The notes: generated by a model from the sequence alone, not told the origin. DNA of 64,000 nt from Anaerosolibacter sp. (GCF_029240175.1 NZ_JARBTM010000007.1:62001-126000), one strand, 5' to 3'; positions 38,681 to 49,564 are shown, counted from the first letter of the stretch. Made by a program: numbers and translations.

Positions 38681-39211
38681 TTATATATAATACATAAAAG
38701 AGTCGCTATTTTGGAGCTTTTTATAGTCATCTAACATATCCTGGAGTGTTATTGAATCCACAACAGTATTTATGCTGTCCCTAATTTTTTCCCATATGGT
38801 TCTGGTTACACAACAGTCAGCTTTAGAGCACTCAGTGCTATCGTCACTGGAAACACATTCCGTAGGTGCTAAAGGACCTTCTAAGGTGCGAATGATATCT
38901 CCTACTGTGATGTTATAGGGTTGATCCGCTAAAATATATCCACCCTGGGCACCTCGTATACTCTTGACCAGTCCTGCTTTTCTTAAATTCGAAAACAGTT
39001 GCTCTAAATAGTGTACAGAAATATTTTGGCGTTCTGCAATGCTATTTAATGCCACTGGCCCTTCACCAACATTAAGCGCTAAATCGAACATCGCCTTGAG
39101 ACCATATCTTCCTTTTGTAGAAAGTCTCATCTCATCACTCCCTTCAAAATTCCAAGTAAATTGCTCAGAATTCATTTTAAGTATATTATACCCCACTATT
39201 TTTGTCAACAT
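38681..39211 (-). CDS. Rrf2 family transcriptional regulator (IscR-like)
   Basis: MRLSTKGRYGLKAMFDLAL; C-terminal Cys cluster CVSSDDSTECSKADCC. Confidence 0.92.
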   Translation of the reverse strand: MLTKIVGYNILKMNSEQFTWNFEGSDEMRLSTKGRYGLKAMFDLALNVGEGPVALNSIAERQNISVHYLEQLFSNLRKAGLVKSIRGAQGGYILADQPYNITVGDIIRTLEGPLAPTECVSSDDSTECSKADCCVTRTIWEKIRDSINTVVDSITLQDMLDDYKKLQNSDSFMYYI

Positions 39212-39264
39212 TCAATAATAAAAAAAATAAAGCCTAATGAATAGGCTTTTCGAGTAACTCATAT

Positions 39265-40260
39265 CTATCTTTTAAACGCATAACATAACTCCCCAATTCT
39301 TTTTTGTCCATCCTTTGATAGAATATATTCAAGAAAAGGCACTTGTTCTCGCAGCTGACGGTCCATTTCATTGATTGGTTTTTCATTTAATGATGCAGTG
39401 CAAAGAAAGAAAAAACTTACCCTTGCAATGGCGAGCTGCAGTGCAGCTATTTCCTGTTCTTCTAATAGACCATAACCTTGCATAAAGGGTTCCGCAAATA
39501 TCTTCATTTGGGATCTGTTCAAGAAGTTCCACAAAGCATAGGCAATATCGAAAAGACGTTCTTTTCTCTGTATATAATCAAAATCGAAAACACAGCATAC
39601 TGTTCCTTCCTTTGTAAATAACTGATTTCGTTCATGCCAATCTCCATGTATCACTGTATGAGGAAGTTCTTTCTCTTTATCATTCCATCCTTTTTGAATT
39701 TCATCGTATAGGCGATATATCAATAAGATTTTTTCTTTATTGAAATTGTGCTTTATTAACTCAAGTCTTGTAATTCCTTTATTCAATACCTCTGTAGATG
39801 GATAGACAGAGGATCTTGGAACGGGGATTTTATCATAGTCACTCAAGACATCATGCATCTTTTTCAAAACTTCACCACTTGAAAACATCTGTTTGGGATT
39901 TCGATTAAAGCTATGACCTACTATGAAGGGCGTTACTTGAATCCTATAATTCTTTAGTTTGATATAATGCTGGTTATTGATGGTTTGAAGGGGTAACAAG
40001 GCGGGTATTCCATTTTCCTTGAGAGTTTTTATTGCCTCGACAATGTTGATGAGTTGATGCTCGTCTATATACGAAAACTTAATTATATACTTTCCCTTTT
40101 CCGTTTCTGTTAAGATATTTATATTGACTGTGTTCTTAATATGACCATGAATATACTTTAATTTACCGATATCAAACTGCATACATATATATTCTACATC
40201 CTCAATGCCCAGTAGGCGATCATTTAAATGCTTCTTTTCTTTCCAGCTTATCCTGTCCAC
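39265..40260 (-). CDS. CotS-like spore coat / aminoglycoside phosphotransferase-fold kinase
   Basis: VIHGDWHERNQLF, CCVFDFDYIQRKERLFDIAYALW. Confidence 0.82.
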   Translation of the reverse strand: MDRISWKEKKHLNDRLLGIEDVEYICMQFDIGKLKYIHGHIKNTVNINILTETEKGKYIIKFSYIDEHQLINIVEAIKTLKENGIPALLPLQTINNQHYIKLKNYRIQVTPFIVGHSFNRNPKQMFSSGEVLKKMHDVLSDYDKIPVPRSSVYPSTEVLNKGITRLELIKHNFNKEKILLIYRLYDEIQKGWNDKEKELPHTVIHGDWHERNQLFTKEGTVCCVFDFDYIQRKERLFDIAYALWNFLNRSQMKIFAEPFMQGYGLLEEQEIAALQLAIARVSFFFLCTASLNEKPINEMDRQLREQVPFLEYILSKDGQKRIGELCYAFKR

Positions 40261-40292
40261 CTAGTCTCCTCCTTATTATCATAAGAAATGCA

Positions 40293-40934
40293 TCAATTCT
40301 GTAGATATTCTTTCATTTCCAATCTCCACTTTTCATATAGTCCCTTATCTATATGCTTTATCTCGTTCATTAGGCTTTGTACAAGGTTCTGTCTCTTTAA
40401 TTCCATAAATAATCTATGGGGGTTGGGTTCTTTTTTAATATATACGTTAACAAGATCAATTACCTTAAATTCCTTATTTTTATTGACAATAACATGTCTA
40501 GGTGCTACATCGAGTCTTTGAAATCCAACCCTTTCCATTTCCCTTGTAATAAGTACGATTTGTTTAGCAATATTTGTTGTAATTCTACCTTTCCTCAAAA
40601 GGTACTTTTGTAAGGACGGACCATCAATATAGTCCATGACGATATAGTTTTCACCTGTCTCATATACTTTCGGCACAATAATCGAATCTTGAGCAGCAGC
40701 ATAAGCTTTTTTCTCAAGATCACAATTATCTTTTTCACCATAGATTTTGACGCATTTGTCTTCAGCAATTTTGAATACTGCTCCCTGTGCACCTTTGTCA
40801 ATAAAGGTATACTGCGAATTGTTTTCTACTTGCAATTCCAAGGTTGAAATTTGTTTCACTTGGATTGAACTAAAATCATACATTGTATGTCCCCCTAACG
40901 CTCGGATTTTATGAATATCATGCTGATTGTTCAT
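40293..40934 (-). CDS. Protein-kinase-fold (RIO/Kdo-kinase-like) protein
   Basis: GAVFKIAEDKCVKIYG, YIVMDYIDGPSLQKYL, RLDVAPRHVIVNKNKEFKVIDL. Confidence 0.75.
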   Translation of the reverse strand: MNNQHDIHKIRALGGHTMYDFSSIQVKQISTLELQVENNSQYTFIDKGAQGAVFKIAEDKCVKIYGEKDNCDLEKKAYAAAQDSIIVPKVYETGENYIVMDYIDGPSLQKYLLRKGRITTNIAKQIVLITREMERVGFQRLDVAPRHVIVNKNKEFKVIDLVNVYIKKEPNPHRLFMELKRQNLVQSLMNEIKHIDKGLYEKWRLEMKEYLQN

Positions 40935-40998
40935 GGTTCATCTTTCGTGAGGAGAAATCGACGGAGAGCCCATCCTCTGGTCTTTTTCTCCCCGCTTC

Positions 40999-42924
40999 TT
41001 ACGTTTTGTAATAATGTTGTTCAGGATAATCCCCTCTTTTTACAAAGCCTGCTTCAAAGTCTGGGTATAATTCTTTGACTTCTTCGATAACCTTTGTCAA
41101 TGTCTTTATATAGGGCAAATAGATAGAATTTACAACTTGATCCTCTACTCGATTAAACCAGGATAAGGAGAATTCCCTCGGCGAATAAATTCCAAACCCA
41201 GAAAAATGATAAAGTACGATCCTTTGATCATTGACATATAACTTGCCATCTCTTTCAGATAATTGATAGCCTTCGATGTTCCAAGGTGCCACATGGGCTC
41301 CTTTGGACCGAACAATGTGTACATTTGAGAACAACTTGGGCCATGTCTCTAAGTGTCGCTGGTCACCATACAGTTTTTTTACTTGGTCGAACCTATTGAA
41401 GCACCATGCGATACATCTAGATTTCCACCATTCCACTGCAGCTAACGCTGTTTCATTATTTTTACATCCTACGAATCCAGAATTTATCTTCCCAGATTTG
41501 TTATAATAATGCTGGAATCTTTTCGAGTTATAGTGATCGGTTAAATAAAGTGATGCCTGAGGTGCTTCATTAAATATCTTTATTGGATCAGCAAAAAAGA
41601 ACAGATCTGAATCAATCATTGCATAGTATTGGGCGGTTGAATAATGTGTCATGATGTAGTGCAGTAAAGCTGGCTTTAAGGTCCAACTATATTCCGTTTT
41701 CGTCCGTCGAGATTTAATACTTAATAAATCTCTATCTTCTACTTCATCTAACATAATACAGGTAACTTTCTTTAAGTTCATACTGTTAATCATTTTATAC
41801 GCAACCTCATCGGTACAAAGCATGAATAAATGGAAACTCTTGCTGTGCCTTGCTAAAGACTTATACATTGTAATTGCTTTACAAATATATCTATCAGAAA
41901 CGATCGTTGCGTAAAAGCAGTCCCCCTCCTGTTGTAATACTGTCTTCCCGTTAAACTTAAATATCCGGTCATTCTTTTTATATTTTTCCTCCACTAGGTA
42001 GGCATTAAATCTTGAATCAACTTTTTCTACATCTGAAATTGCTTCTCTAAGAGCTTGTGTATATGGCTCATATATAAGAGCAATCGGCTCATTATGACCG
42101 TCAAGGGCTAAGGAATATTCATTTTTGTTTCTTAATCTAAAACCACCAAAATGATACATGATTAGTCTGTCGTTGTTTACACATATCTCATTGTTGCGCA
42201 GTGATACCGTATATTTTTTTTCGTTCCATGGGGCAATGTTTACACCATGGGTTTTGATGTAGCAAATGCCTTCAAATAAATGGGGTGCTTCTTCTAAATA
42301 TTTTTGATCACTAAATCTATTTGGTTCTATCCTATCATAGCACCATTCAATACACCTGATTTTCCACCATTTCAAACAGGCAATCCCATTTTCATTCCTT
42401 ATAAAACTTACAAAGCCCGAGTTTACCTTGCCTACCATTCTTTCTGAATGCTCTTTGACATCGTCTGGATAGTCATGGTCTGATAACAATACTGAGCATT
42501 TTCCTTGGTTTTCAAATATTGGTCTCGGATCATTAAAGAAGTATAAATCTACATCCAGATGGGTAACACGATGAATACTGGGAAACCTATCTAAAATAAA
42601 ATCTAAAAGAACGGGTTTTAAGGTCCAACAATATTCATTTAATCTTCTCTGCTTTTTTATTAAACGTAATTCATTCGTTTCTATGTCATAAAGCTGAAGA
42701 AGCGTTACCTGGGTCAGCTTTATTTTTTTTAAAATATCATAGGTTTCCGTATCCATGCACAAAATAAATATTTCAGATGTTGTATGACCATTTACATACT
42801 TTTCAATAGATCTACATAAGGCGATTACCTGATATAGCCTATATTTTGATACAATAATACAATATGCATCTTTAATATTCCTATTTTTTAATTGAGCGGT
42901 TAGGGAATTAAATATATCTTTCAA
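40999..42924 (-). CDS. Tandem two-domain glycosyltransferase-like protein
   Basis: Two copies of the same domain (CYCWTLKPVLL..DLDVDLYFF..NSGFVSF; EYSWTLKPALL..IDSDLFFF..NSGFVGC). Confidence 0.75.
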   Translation of the reverse strand: MKDIFNSLTAQLKNRNIKDAYCIIVSKYRLYQVIALCRSIEKYVNGHTTSEIFILCMDTETYDILKKIKLTQVTLLQLYDIETNELRLIKKQRRLNEYCWTLKPVLLDFILDRFPSIHRVTHLDVDLYFFNDPRPIFENQGKCSVLLSDHDYPDDVKEHSERMVGKVNSGFVSFIRNENGIACLKWWKIRCIEWCYDRIEPNRFSDQKYLEEAPHLFEGICYIKTHGVNIAPWNEKKYTVSLRNNEICVNNDRLIMYHFGGFRLRNKNEYSLALDGHNEPIALIYEPYTQALREAISDVEKVDSRFNAYLVEEKYKKNDRIFKFNGKTVLQQEGDCFYATIVSDRYICKAITMYKSLARHSKSFHLFMLCTDEVAYKMINSMNLKKVTCIMLDEVEDRDLLSIKSRRTKTEYSWTLKPALLHYIMTHYSTAQYYAMIDSDLFFFADPIKIFNEAPQASLYLTDHYNSKRFQHYYNKSGKINSGFVGCKNNETALAAVEWWKSRCIAWCFNRFDQVKKLYGDQRHLETWPKLFSNVHIVRSKGAHVAPWNIEGYQLSERDGKLYVNDQRIVLYHFSGFGIYSPREFSLSWFNRVEDQVVNSIYLPYIKTLTKVIEEVKELYPDFEAGFVKRGDYPEQHYYKT

Positions 42925-42961
42925 TCATCATACCCCACAATCTGTTTTAAAATATATTCCA

Positions 42962-43726
42962 CTACCAAGTTTTCCAGCCTTCTTCTCTCCGATCCCAGAT
43001 CTCATTTGCCAAGGTTATATCTTTATACGTATCCATGGCCAGCCAAAATCCTTTATGGTTATATACTGCCAACTGCTGCTCTTTTGCTAAATTTTTCATA
43101 GGTTCTTGCTCCAAGATACAATTTGTATCATCATCTAAATAGTCAAATATCTCTTTGTTAAATACGAAAAATCCTCCATTTATAAGTTCTGCAGATTGAG
43201 GTTTCTCTTGAAATGCTTTTGCTATTCCATTTTCAACGATTAAAGTGCCATATTGGCTTTTCGGGGTGATCCCTGTTACCGTAGCTATCTTTCCTCGCTC
43301 TTTGTGATATTGTAAGAGATTTAAAATATTGATATTGGATAGCCCATCTCCATAGGTTAACATAAATGTATTTTCCCCAATATAGTTTCGTGCTCTTTTA
43401 ATTCTACTTCCAGTCATCGTTTCTAACCCTGTGTCTACAAATGTTATTTTCCAAGGCTCTCTCTTTCCTAACAATTGTATCGTTTCTTCAGCACTATCGA
43501 GCACAAAGTTATGATTCTTCCAATGATAATCCAAAAAATACTCTTTAATTTTGTCTCCCTTGTACCCTAACAAAAAAACAAAATCATTGCATCCATAAAA
43601 CTGATATATTTTCATCAAATGCCACAATATCGGTCTTCCGCCTATTAAGGCCATAGGCTTTGGCATATCTTCAGTGATTTCTCTCATTCTCGTCCCTTTT
43701 CCTCCGCAGAGAATAACTGTTTTCAT
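42962..43726 (-). CDS. rfbF: Glucose-1-phosphate cytidylyltransferase-like nucleotidyltransferase
   Basis: VILCGGKGTRMREITEDMPKPMALIGGRPILWHLMKIY; full length 254 aa. Confidence 0.92.
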   Translation of the reverse strand: MKTVILCGGKGTRMREITEDMPKPMALIGGRPILWHLMKIYQFYGCNDFVFLLGYKGDKIKEYFLDYHWKNHNFVLDSAEETIQLLGKREPWKITFVDTGLETMTGSRIKRARNYIGENTFMLTYGDGLSNINILNLLQYHKERGKIATVTGITPKSQYGTLIVENGIAKAFQEKPQSAELINGGFFVFNKEIFDYLDDDTNCILEQEPMKNLAKEQQLAVYNHKGFWLAMDTYKDITLANEIWDRREEGWKTW

Positions 43727-43805
43727 CTTTCAGCCCCCTTGTAGATCAACTCATTTTATAGATTCTCGCTTTTTTGAGACAATGATTTAGAACCTTCTTC
43801 TACTT

Positions 43806-43833
43806 TAGGGTATGTAGACAAGGCGTAATTGGT
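43806..43833 (-). promoter_or_regulatory. Candidate sigma-K-type promoter upstream of rfbF
   Basis: Minus strand ACC-N16-CATACCCTA. Confidence 0.5.
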
Positions 43834-43979
43834 TCCATTATGATATCTTCCCTTTGATGCAAATAAAAAGTGATAAGTTTTTTGATCCTTGTACTTATCA
43901 CTTAATAGATGTTGCTTTTCCTATTGGCTATCGTTATCATATTTCATACATTATATTTACTAGCATATAACGTAGTGAG

Positions 43980-44840
43980 TTAAGCATTCAGCTTATCAAT
44001 ATCGTTTATTGCTTTTTCAAGCGCCTGGGTGTAGGGTTCATAAATGATAGGGATAGGAATATTATCCCCAAAGGAAAGCAGGAACTCTTTTTTATTTATT
44101 ATTTTATAGCAGGAGAAATGATACATGATCAGTCTATTTTTATCGATAAGTATTTCATTATTTAATAAAGATATTTTATACTTTTTATCATTCCATGGTG
44201 CTATGTTTACACCTGGGGTAGTGATATAGTCTACCCCTTCGAACAAGCTAGGTATCTCATCAAGATATCTTTGATCACTGAATTTATTTCCCTCAACCCT
44301 CTCGTAGCACCATTCCAAACATTTATCACGCCACCATCTTAAGCATTGAATGCCATTTTTATTTCTTTTGAAGCTCACAATTCCAGAGTTTGTCTTGCCA
44401 GCACTCTGCTCTGACTCCTTATAAATATCTGCATAATCATGATCTGATATTAGAATAGAACTTTGAGACTGATTTTCAAATAATCGTGTGGGATCACTAT
44501 AAAAATATAAATCAGCATCAAGGTGAGTAACCCGATCAAGATCACCGTATCTCAGCAGTACATATTCTAAAAAAAACGGCTTTAATGTCCAGCAATATTC
44601 ATTAAGTTTTCTCTCTTTTTTTACCATACGTAACGCATCCGTCTCTATCACCTTTAATTTCACTAGTTTTACATTTACAAGTTCGAGTTTTAATAAAGTA
44701 TTATACGTTTCAGAATCCATACATAATGTAAATATTCTATAGGTATCCGACTGTTTTATATGTGCTGCCAGAGATTTGCAAAGGACTACTGCTTGATATA
44801 ATCGGAATTTCGATACAACCATACAATATCCATTTTTCAA
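43980..44840 (-). CDS. Glycosyltransferase-like protein, single-domain paralogue
   Basis: Same domain as 40999..42924 (NEYCWTLKPFFLEY, THLDADLYFYSDP, NSGIVSFKRN, GVNIAPWN). Confidence 0.75.
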   Translation of the reverse strand: MKNGYCMVVSKFRLYQAVVLCKSLAAHIKQSDTYRIFTLCMDSETYNTLLKLELVNVKLVKLKVIETDALRMVKKERKLNEYCWTLKPFFLEYVLLRYGDLDRVTHLDADLYFYSDPTRLFENQSQSSILISDHDYADIYKESEQSAGKTNSGIVSFKRNKNGIQCLRWWRDKCLEWCYERVEGNKFSDQRYLDEIPSLFEGVDYITTPGVNIAPWNDKKYKISLLNNEILIDKNRLIMYHFSCYKIINKKEFLLSFGDNIPIPIIYEPYTQALEKAINDIDKLNA

Positions 44841-44882
44841 ATTTTACACCTCGCAATAAATATATATATAGAAAAGTTATTA

Positions 44883-45812
44883 TCAATCAGCTAACCTAAA
44901 AACTTTTCCACCTGTTCCTAATGCACTTTTTTTATAAAATCCGTTAAAATTAGCGTCAGCTTTTTCAATACACGTAATAGCGTTAAGGATTGCGTTAACA
45001 TAAGGCTCATATATCACTGGAATTGGATTCTTGTGCCAGTCTAATTCCAATGTATATTCATTTTTATTCAATAATCTAAAACCACAAAAATGATACATAA
45101 TCAGCTTATCTTTATTTAAAAGAACTCTACTATCTTTTAAGGTGAACTTGTATTTTTCTTCATTCCATGGGGCTATATTGACACCTGGGGTGTTTATATA
45201 GCTAACGCCTTTGAATAATTGGGGTGCTTTGTTCAAATATCGCTGATCACCGAATTTATCACCTTCAACTCTGTCAAAGCACCATTCGTAACATCTCTCT
45301 TTCCACCATTTTAGACATTTGAAACCATGTTTATCTCTTTTGAAGCTTACAATCCCTGAATTTGTCTTTCCAGCAGCATCTTCTATATATTTATGCTTGT
45401 CAGAATAATCATGGTCTGATAATAAAATAGAAATATCCGGTTGATTTATGAATATTGATGTGGGATCCCCATAAAAGTACAAGTCAGCATCTAGATGTGT
45501 CACACGATCAATCTCAAGGTATTTTTTTAAAACATACTCTAGGAATACTGGTTTTAAAGTCCAGCAATATTCATTTAATTTTCTTCCTTTTTTTATTGAC
45601 CGTAGTTCATCGGTTTCTATTCGCTGAAGTTGAATTAATAATACATTCTCTAAATTTAATTTTGATAAAATATCATAGGTCTCATGGTCCATGCACAGAA
45701 TAAAAACCTTGAAGCTCTTTAAATCACTTATGTTGCTAGCTAATGAGTGATAAAGTGCTACGACCTGATATAGCCTGAATTTTGAAAGAATGATACAATA
45801 TCCATTTATCAT
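44883..45812 (-). CDS. Glycosyltransferase-like protein, single-domain paralogue (start at MINGYCII)
   Basis: NEYCWTLKPVFLEY, THLDADLYFYGDP, NSGIVSFKRDK, GVNIAPWN; aligned start versus the other paralogues. Confidence 0.75.
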   Translation of the reverse strand: MINGYCIILSKFRLYQVVALYHSLASNISDLKSFKVFILCMDHETYDILSKLNLENVLLIQLQRIETDELRSIKKGRKLNEYCWTLKPVFLEYVLKKYLEIDRVTHLDADLYFYGDPTSIFINQPDISILLSDHDYSDKHKYIEDAAGKTNSGIVSFKRDKHGFKCLKWWKERCYEWCFDRVEGDKFGDQRYLNKAPQLFKGVSYINTPGVNIAPWNEEKYKFTLKDSRVLLNKDKLIMYHFCGFRLLNKNEYTLELDWHKNPIPVIYEPYVNAILNAITCIEKADANFNGFYKKSALGTGGKVFRLAD

Positions 45813-45924
45813 GGTTCCACACCTTTCCGTGAGTATTAGATATCCTTGGGAAATACACAAATTACATACTACTTTACTACCTGAAGATATCTCATGAAAA
45901 CTTCAGTTTCAATTTCTTCTATTT

Positions 45925-45952
45925 CAAGTTATGTAGACAAGTGGGTATTTGT
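45925..45952 (-). promoter_or_regulatory. Candidate sigma-K-type promoter upstream of the 44883..45812 gene
   Basis: Minus strand ACA-N16-CATAACTTG; shares CTTGTCTACATA with 43806..43833. Confidence 0.42.
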
Positions 45953-45979
45953 TACAAAGAGATATGCCTAGGGCAAGGA

Positions 45980-46981
45980 TTATCGAGCCTCAATAACAGA
46001 ATGGTAAATGTTTTTGATCTTTGCAGCTGCTTTTGTCCATAAATAATTTTCTATAATGAAATTTTTAAATTCTTCACTGTGTGGTGTTTCAAAAGCCTTC
46101 ATGGTCTGATGATAGATTGATTCCATGTCATTTGGATTACAGTAGTTTACATAGTCTTGAAATACTTCCTTTGTAGATCCGACCTCGGTTGACACCACAT
46201 TGCATCCAGCGATACCCGCTTCGAGACTTGCAAGTCCCGGATATTCAATCCAGCTGGGTAATACATGAACCCTTGCGCCATTATAAATTGTGTCAAGTTG
46301 ACCTGTTTTGATATTATCTAGAATGACCACTCTTTCTTTGCCTTCATGAATGCACTGTTTGTAATAATCTCTATCGTTTATAGATCCAACCAAAACGATA
46401 GGTATATTCTCCTTTGATAAGGCGCTAATCAAGCTTAATTGATTTTTCTGACGACTTATTCTTCCTACACACAATACAAATTCATCAATTCCCAGCTTCG
46501 ATTTAATATAACTGTCCTTTCCTTTGCTTAAGGAAATATCTGTACCATAGGGGATTATTGAAAACTTTAGATCATTACCATAGTTCTGTTTAATTAATTC
46601 TTTTTCCCCACGACAGTGGGATATAATCAAATCTGTGTTATTAAAAACAATTTTCCTCTTCGTTTCCGCTCTCATCCACAATTGTAGTTTATCTAGCTGA
46701 TTTGTCTGATTGAAATATTGCTTCAAATCCCAATATATAGAATGTAATATTATCTTCTTCTTATATTTTTTTGCATTCATGACAAATTCATAACTTTCCT
46801 CAATTCTTACAGTATTAAAAATATGTACCAAGTCATAGCTTATGGGATTAATATTGGCATCCGTGCATATATCTACCTTGACCCCTTGTTTCATCAAGTT
46901 TTCTCTTATATTCAGAAATATTATGCTATCACCTGCAATATTTCTTAAATAATCTTTTCGTATTTGAAATAAAACTTTCAT
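45980..46981 (-). CDS. GT-B (group 1) glycosyltransferase, CotSA-like
   Basis: LCVGRISRQKNQLSLI, LPSWIEYPGLASLEAGIAGCNVVST. Confidence 0.85.
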   Translation of the reverse strand: MKVLFQIRKDYLRNIAGDSIIFLNIRENLMKQGVKVDICTDANINPISYDLVHIFNTVRIEESYEFVMNAKKYKKKIILHSIYWDLKQYFNQTNQLDKLQLWMRAETKRKIVFNNTDLIISHCRGEKELIKQNYGNDLKFSIIPYGTDISLSKGKDSYIKSKLGIDEFVLCVGRISRQKNQLSLISALSKENIPIVLVGSINDRDYYKQCIHEGKERVVILDNIKTGQLDTIYNGARVHVLPSWIEYPGLASLEAGIAGCNVVSTEVGSTKEVFQDYVNYCNPNDMESIYHQTMKAFETPHSEEFKNFIIENYLWTKAAAKIKNIYHSVIEAR

Positions 46982-47181
46982 ATTCTCAACTCCTCATAAT
47001 TTTAATAATGTTGTTTAGTGTAAAACTCTATTACTATATATATTCAATTCCCTTCATTTAAAGTTATCTTTTAAGGTTTATAGATCAGCTAATTATGAAC
47101 AGACACTTTATTTGCAAATTATTAATATATATGGAAGTAGAGAATGGACATCATCAAACTATTAAAAAGGGGTGTTTTACA

Positions 47182-48255
47182 ATGTCTATTGAATCACAAG
47201 ATTTAGATTATATTCGTCGAAAATTCGATAAAAATTTCTCATTTGATGACAAAACAATTTTGATAACCGGAGCAGCAGGATTTATTGGCTATTATTTTTC
47301 CAAGTATTTTGTTTCCCTTGGTGATATTGGCATTCATCCTAAGAGAGTGATCCTAACCGATAATTTTTTGTTGGGTCATCCTAAATGGATTGACAAAATG
47401 GCGTCTTTCGATAACGTCTATGTTGAGAACTTTGATATATCTACAGATAACCTTGAAGATCTTAAACATGCAGCTGAAGCTGAATATATCATTCATTTAG
47501 CCTCTATTGCTTCACCAATCTATTATCGTAAATATCCCATTGAAACAATGGATGCTAATATTGTAGGCTTGAAGCGCATTTTAGAATTCTATTTAGATAA
47601 GCCTGTTAAAGGTATTCTTTTCTTTTCTAGTAGTGAAATTTATGGCACTCCCGATGGAATGAATATTCCTACTGATGAGGAGTACCGAGGACTCGTCTCA
47701 TGCACAGGCCCAAGGGCTTGCTATGATGAATCAAAACGTGCTGGTGAAGCGATGTGTAGATCCTATGCAGAAGTATATGATCTGCCGATTATTGTTGTAC
47801 GTCCATTTAATGATTTTGGTCCGGGAATGAGGCTCGACGATTTCCGTGTTCCAGCTGATTTTGCTTATTGCGTGCTTAATGGAAAGGATATAAAAATGCT
47901 CTCTGATGGGCGTCCCACTAGAACATTCTGTTATATTGCTGATGCGATATATGGATACCTACAAGCACTCGTCTACGGAAAATATGACTATTTTAACATA
48001 GGTCATGAAAGTCCCGAGCTATCCATATCAGAATTTGCTATGCTTTATCAACGTATAGCCAATACACTATATGGCTATGAAGGAGATATCATCAGAGTCG
48101 TTTCAGAGGACAAACATTATCTTACGGATAATCCCCAGAGACGATGTCCATCTATTGAAAAAGCCCGGCGGTTGCTAAACTTTTACCCTGAGATAACTGT
48201 AGAAGCGGGGATCGAAAGATATCTGAGATGGCTTAAAGAGGAGGGATTCTTTTGA
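47182..48255 (+). CDS. NAD-dependent nucleotide-sugar epimerase/dehydratase
   Basis: ITGAAGFIGYYF, SSSEIYG, YDESKRAGEAM; start after an AAAAAGGGGTG RBS. Confidence 0.9.
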   Translation: MSIESQDLDYIRRKFDKNFSFDDKTILITGAAGFIGYYFSKYFVSLGDIGIHPKRVILTDNFLLGHPKWIDKMASFDNVYVENFDISTDNLEDLKHAAEAEYIIHLASIASPIYYRKYPIETMDANIVGLKRILEFYLDKPVKGILFFSSSEIYGTPDGMNIPTDEEYRGLVSCTGPRACYDESKRAGEAMCRSYAEVYDLPIIVVRPFNDFGPGMRLDDFRVPADFAYCVLNGKDIKMLSDGRPTRTFCYIADAIYGYLQALVYGKYDYFNIGHESPELSISEFAMLYQRIANTLYGYEGDIIRVVSEDKHYLTDNPQRRCPSIEKARRLLNFYPEITVEAGIERYLRWLKEEGFF

Positions 48256-49508
48256 TAGGTATTATAGGACTCGGTTTTGTTGGACTTACAACTGCACTTG
48301 GGCTTGCTGAAATGACAGGTAATCAAGTCTGGGGTTTTGAGAAAGACAAAGAAAAAAGATCCATTATCGCTTCTAAAAATATACCTTTTTTTGAACCTGG
48401 CCTGATAGAACCTCTAGGCAAACATCTTGGAAAGACTTTTCATTTAGCTTCTTCAATAGAGGAGGTTGTACAAAAATCAAGTATTATATTTTACTGTGTC
48501 GGCACTCCAACTGGAGAAGAAGGTCACGCTGACCTGTCTATTCTTCATGGCGCTATCATAGAAACTCTCTCTCATATTGTATCTGATGATTATAAAGTAC
48601 TTGTCATCAAATCAACTGTTCCTCCATCTACAACAGCTTCAGATATTGTTACATTAATCCGTTCTCTTGGGTTTGAACCAGGCTTAAACATTGGACTTGT
48701 GAATAACCCTGAATTTCTACGCGAAGGCTTTTCGTGGGAAGATTTCACAGCACCTGATCGTATTGTCATTGGTGAATTCGATGACAAAAGTGGTTCTATG
48801 GTTGCTGAACTATATTTGAGTTTCAATGCACCAGTTTTCCGAGTTTCCCTAAATACAGGGGAGTTTATAAAGTATTTATCAAATACGCTGCTATCCACAC
48901 TCATAAGCTATGCAAACGAGATGTCGATCATTGCTGATAGAATTGGGGAGATAGATATTAAAGATGCTTTTAGCATATTGCATATGGACAAAAGGTGGTA
49001 TGGCACCCCTGGAAATATGAGCACATATGTATATCCAGGGTGTGGATTTGGAGGATATTGTTTGCCTAAAGATACTGCTGCCTTGCGAAGCCGATCTCGA
49101 TTTGCAGGTTATGAGCCCAAAGTTCTCAACGCTGTAATCGATACAAATAGTATTATTAAGCAACATATCATTGATAAAATCCGGGATACCATAAAAGATA
49201 GAACCTCAACCATAGGAATATTAGGCCTATCTTTTAAGCCAGGTAGCGATGATGTTCGTGATACACCTGCAGCCTACATCATTAAAGGCCTGTTAGCAGA
49301 AGGATTTACAAATATCATCGCCCACGATCCAATGGCAATTGATGAATTCAAGAAGAATTATTCATTTGATATTCATTATGAAACTTCTTTAGATGTTGTT
49401 ATTAACTGCTGTGAAGCTCTTATCATCACGACAGCATGGAATGAGTATCGTGAAAGTGCAGAGAAGATTATGTCAAAACTTCATTTTGATGGGCGATATT
49501 GTCTTTAA
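48252..49508 (+). CDS. UDP-glucose/GDP-mannose dehydrogenase family protein
   Basis: IGIIGLGFVGLTTALGLA, PEFLREG, GCGFGGYCLPKDT, GLSFKPGSDDVRDTP. Confidence 0.93.
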   Translation: MIGIIGLGFVGLTTALGLAEMTGNQVWGFEKDKEKRSIIASKNIPFFEPGLIEPLGKHLGKTFHLASSIEEVVQKSSIIFYCVGTPTGEEGHADLSILHGAIIETLSHIVSDDYKVLVIKSTVPPSTTASDIVTLIRSLGFEPGLNIGLVNNPEFLREGFSWEDFTAPDRIVIGEFDDKSGSMVAELYLSFNAPVFRVSLNTGEFIKYLSNTLLSTLISYANEMSIIADRIGEIDIKDAFSILHMDKRWYGTPGNMSTYVYPGCGFGGYCLPKDTAALRSRSRFAGYEPKVLNAVIDTNSIIKQHIIDKIRDTIKDRTSTIGILGLSFKPGSDDVRDTPAAYIIKGLLAEGFTNIIAHDPMAIDEFKKNYSFDIHYETSLDVVINCCEALIITTAWNEYRESAEKIMSKLHFDGRYCL

Positions 49509-49522
49509 AATCCATTTAGATA

Positions 49523-49564
49523 AGCTCAGAATATTCTTTGTTGTTAAATATTCTGAGCTTCTTT
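49523..49564 (+). terminator. Terminator after the UDP-sugar dehydrogenase
   Basis: AAGCTCAGAATATT...AATATTCTGAGCTTCTTT. Confidence 0.7.

Noticed and set aside
47095-47181. N-terminal extension of the epimerase ORF
   Set aside because: Extension is not SDR-like; RBS AAAAAGGGGTG precedes MSIESQDL.
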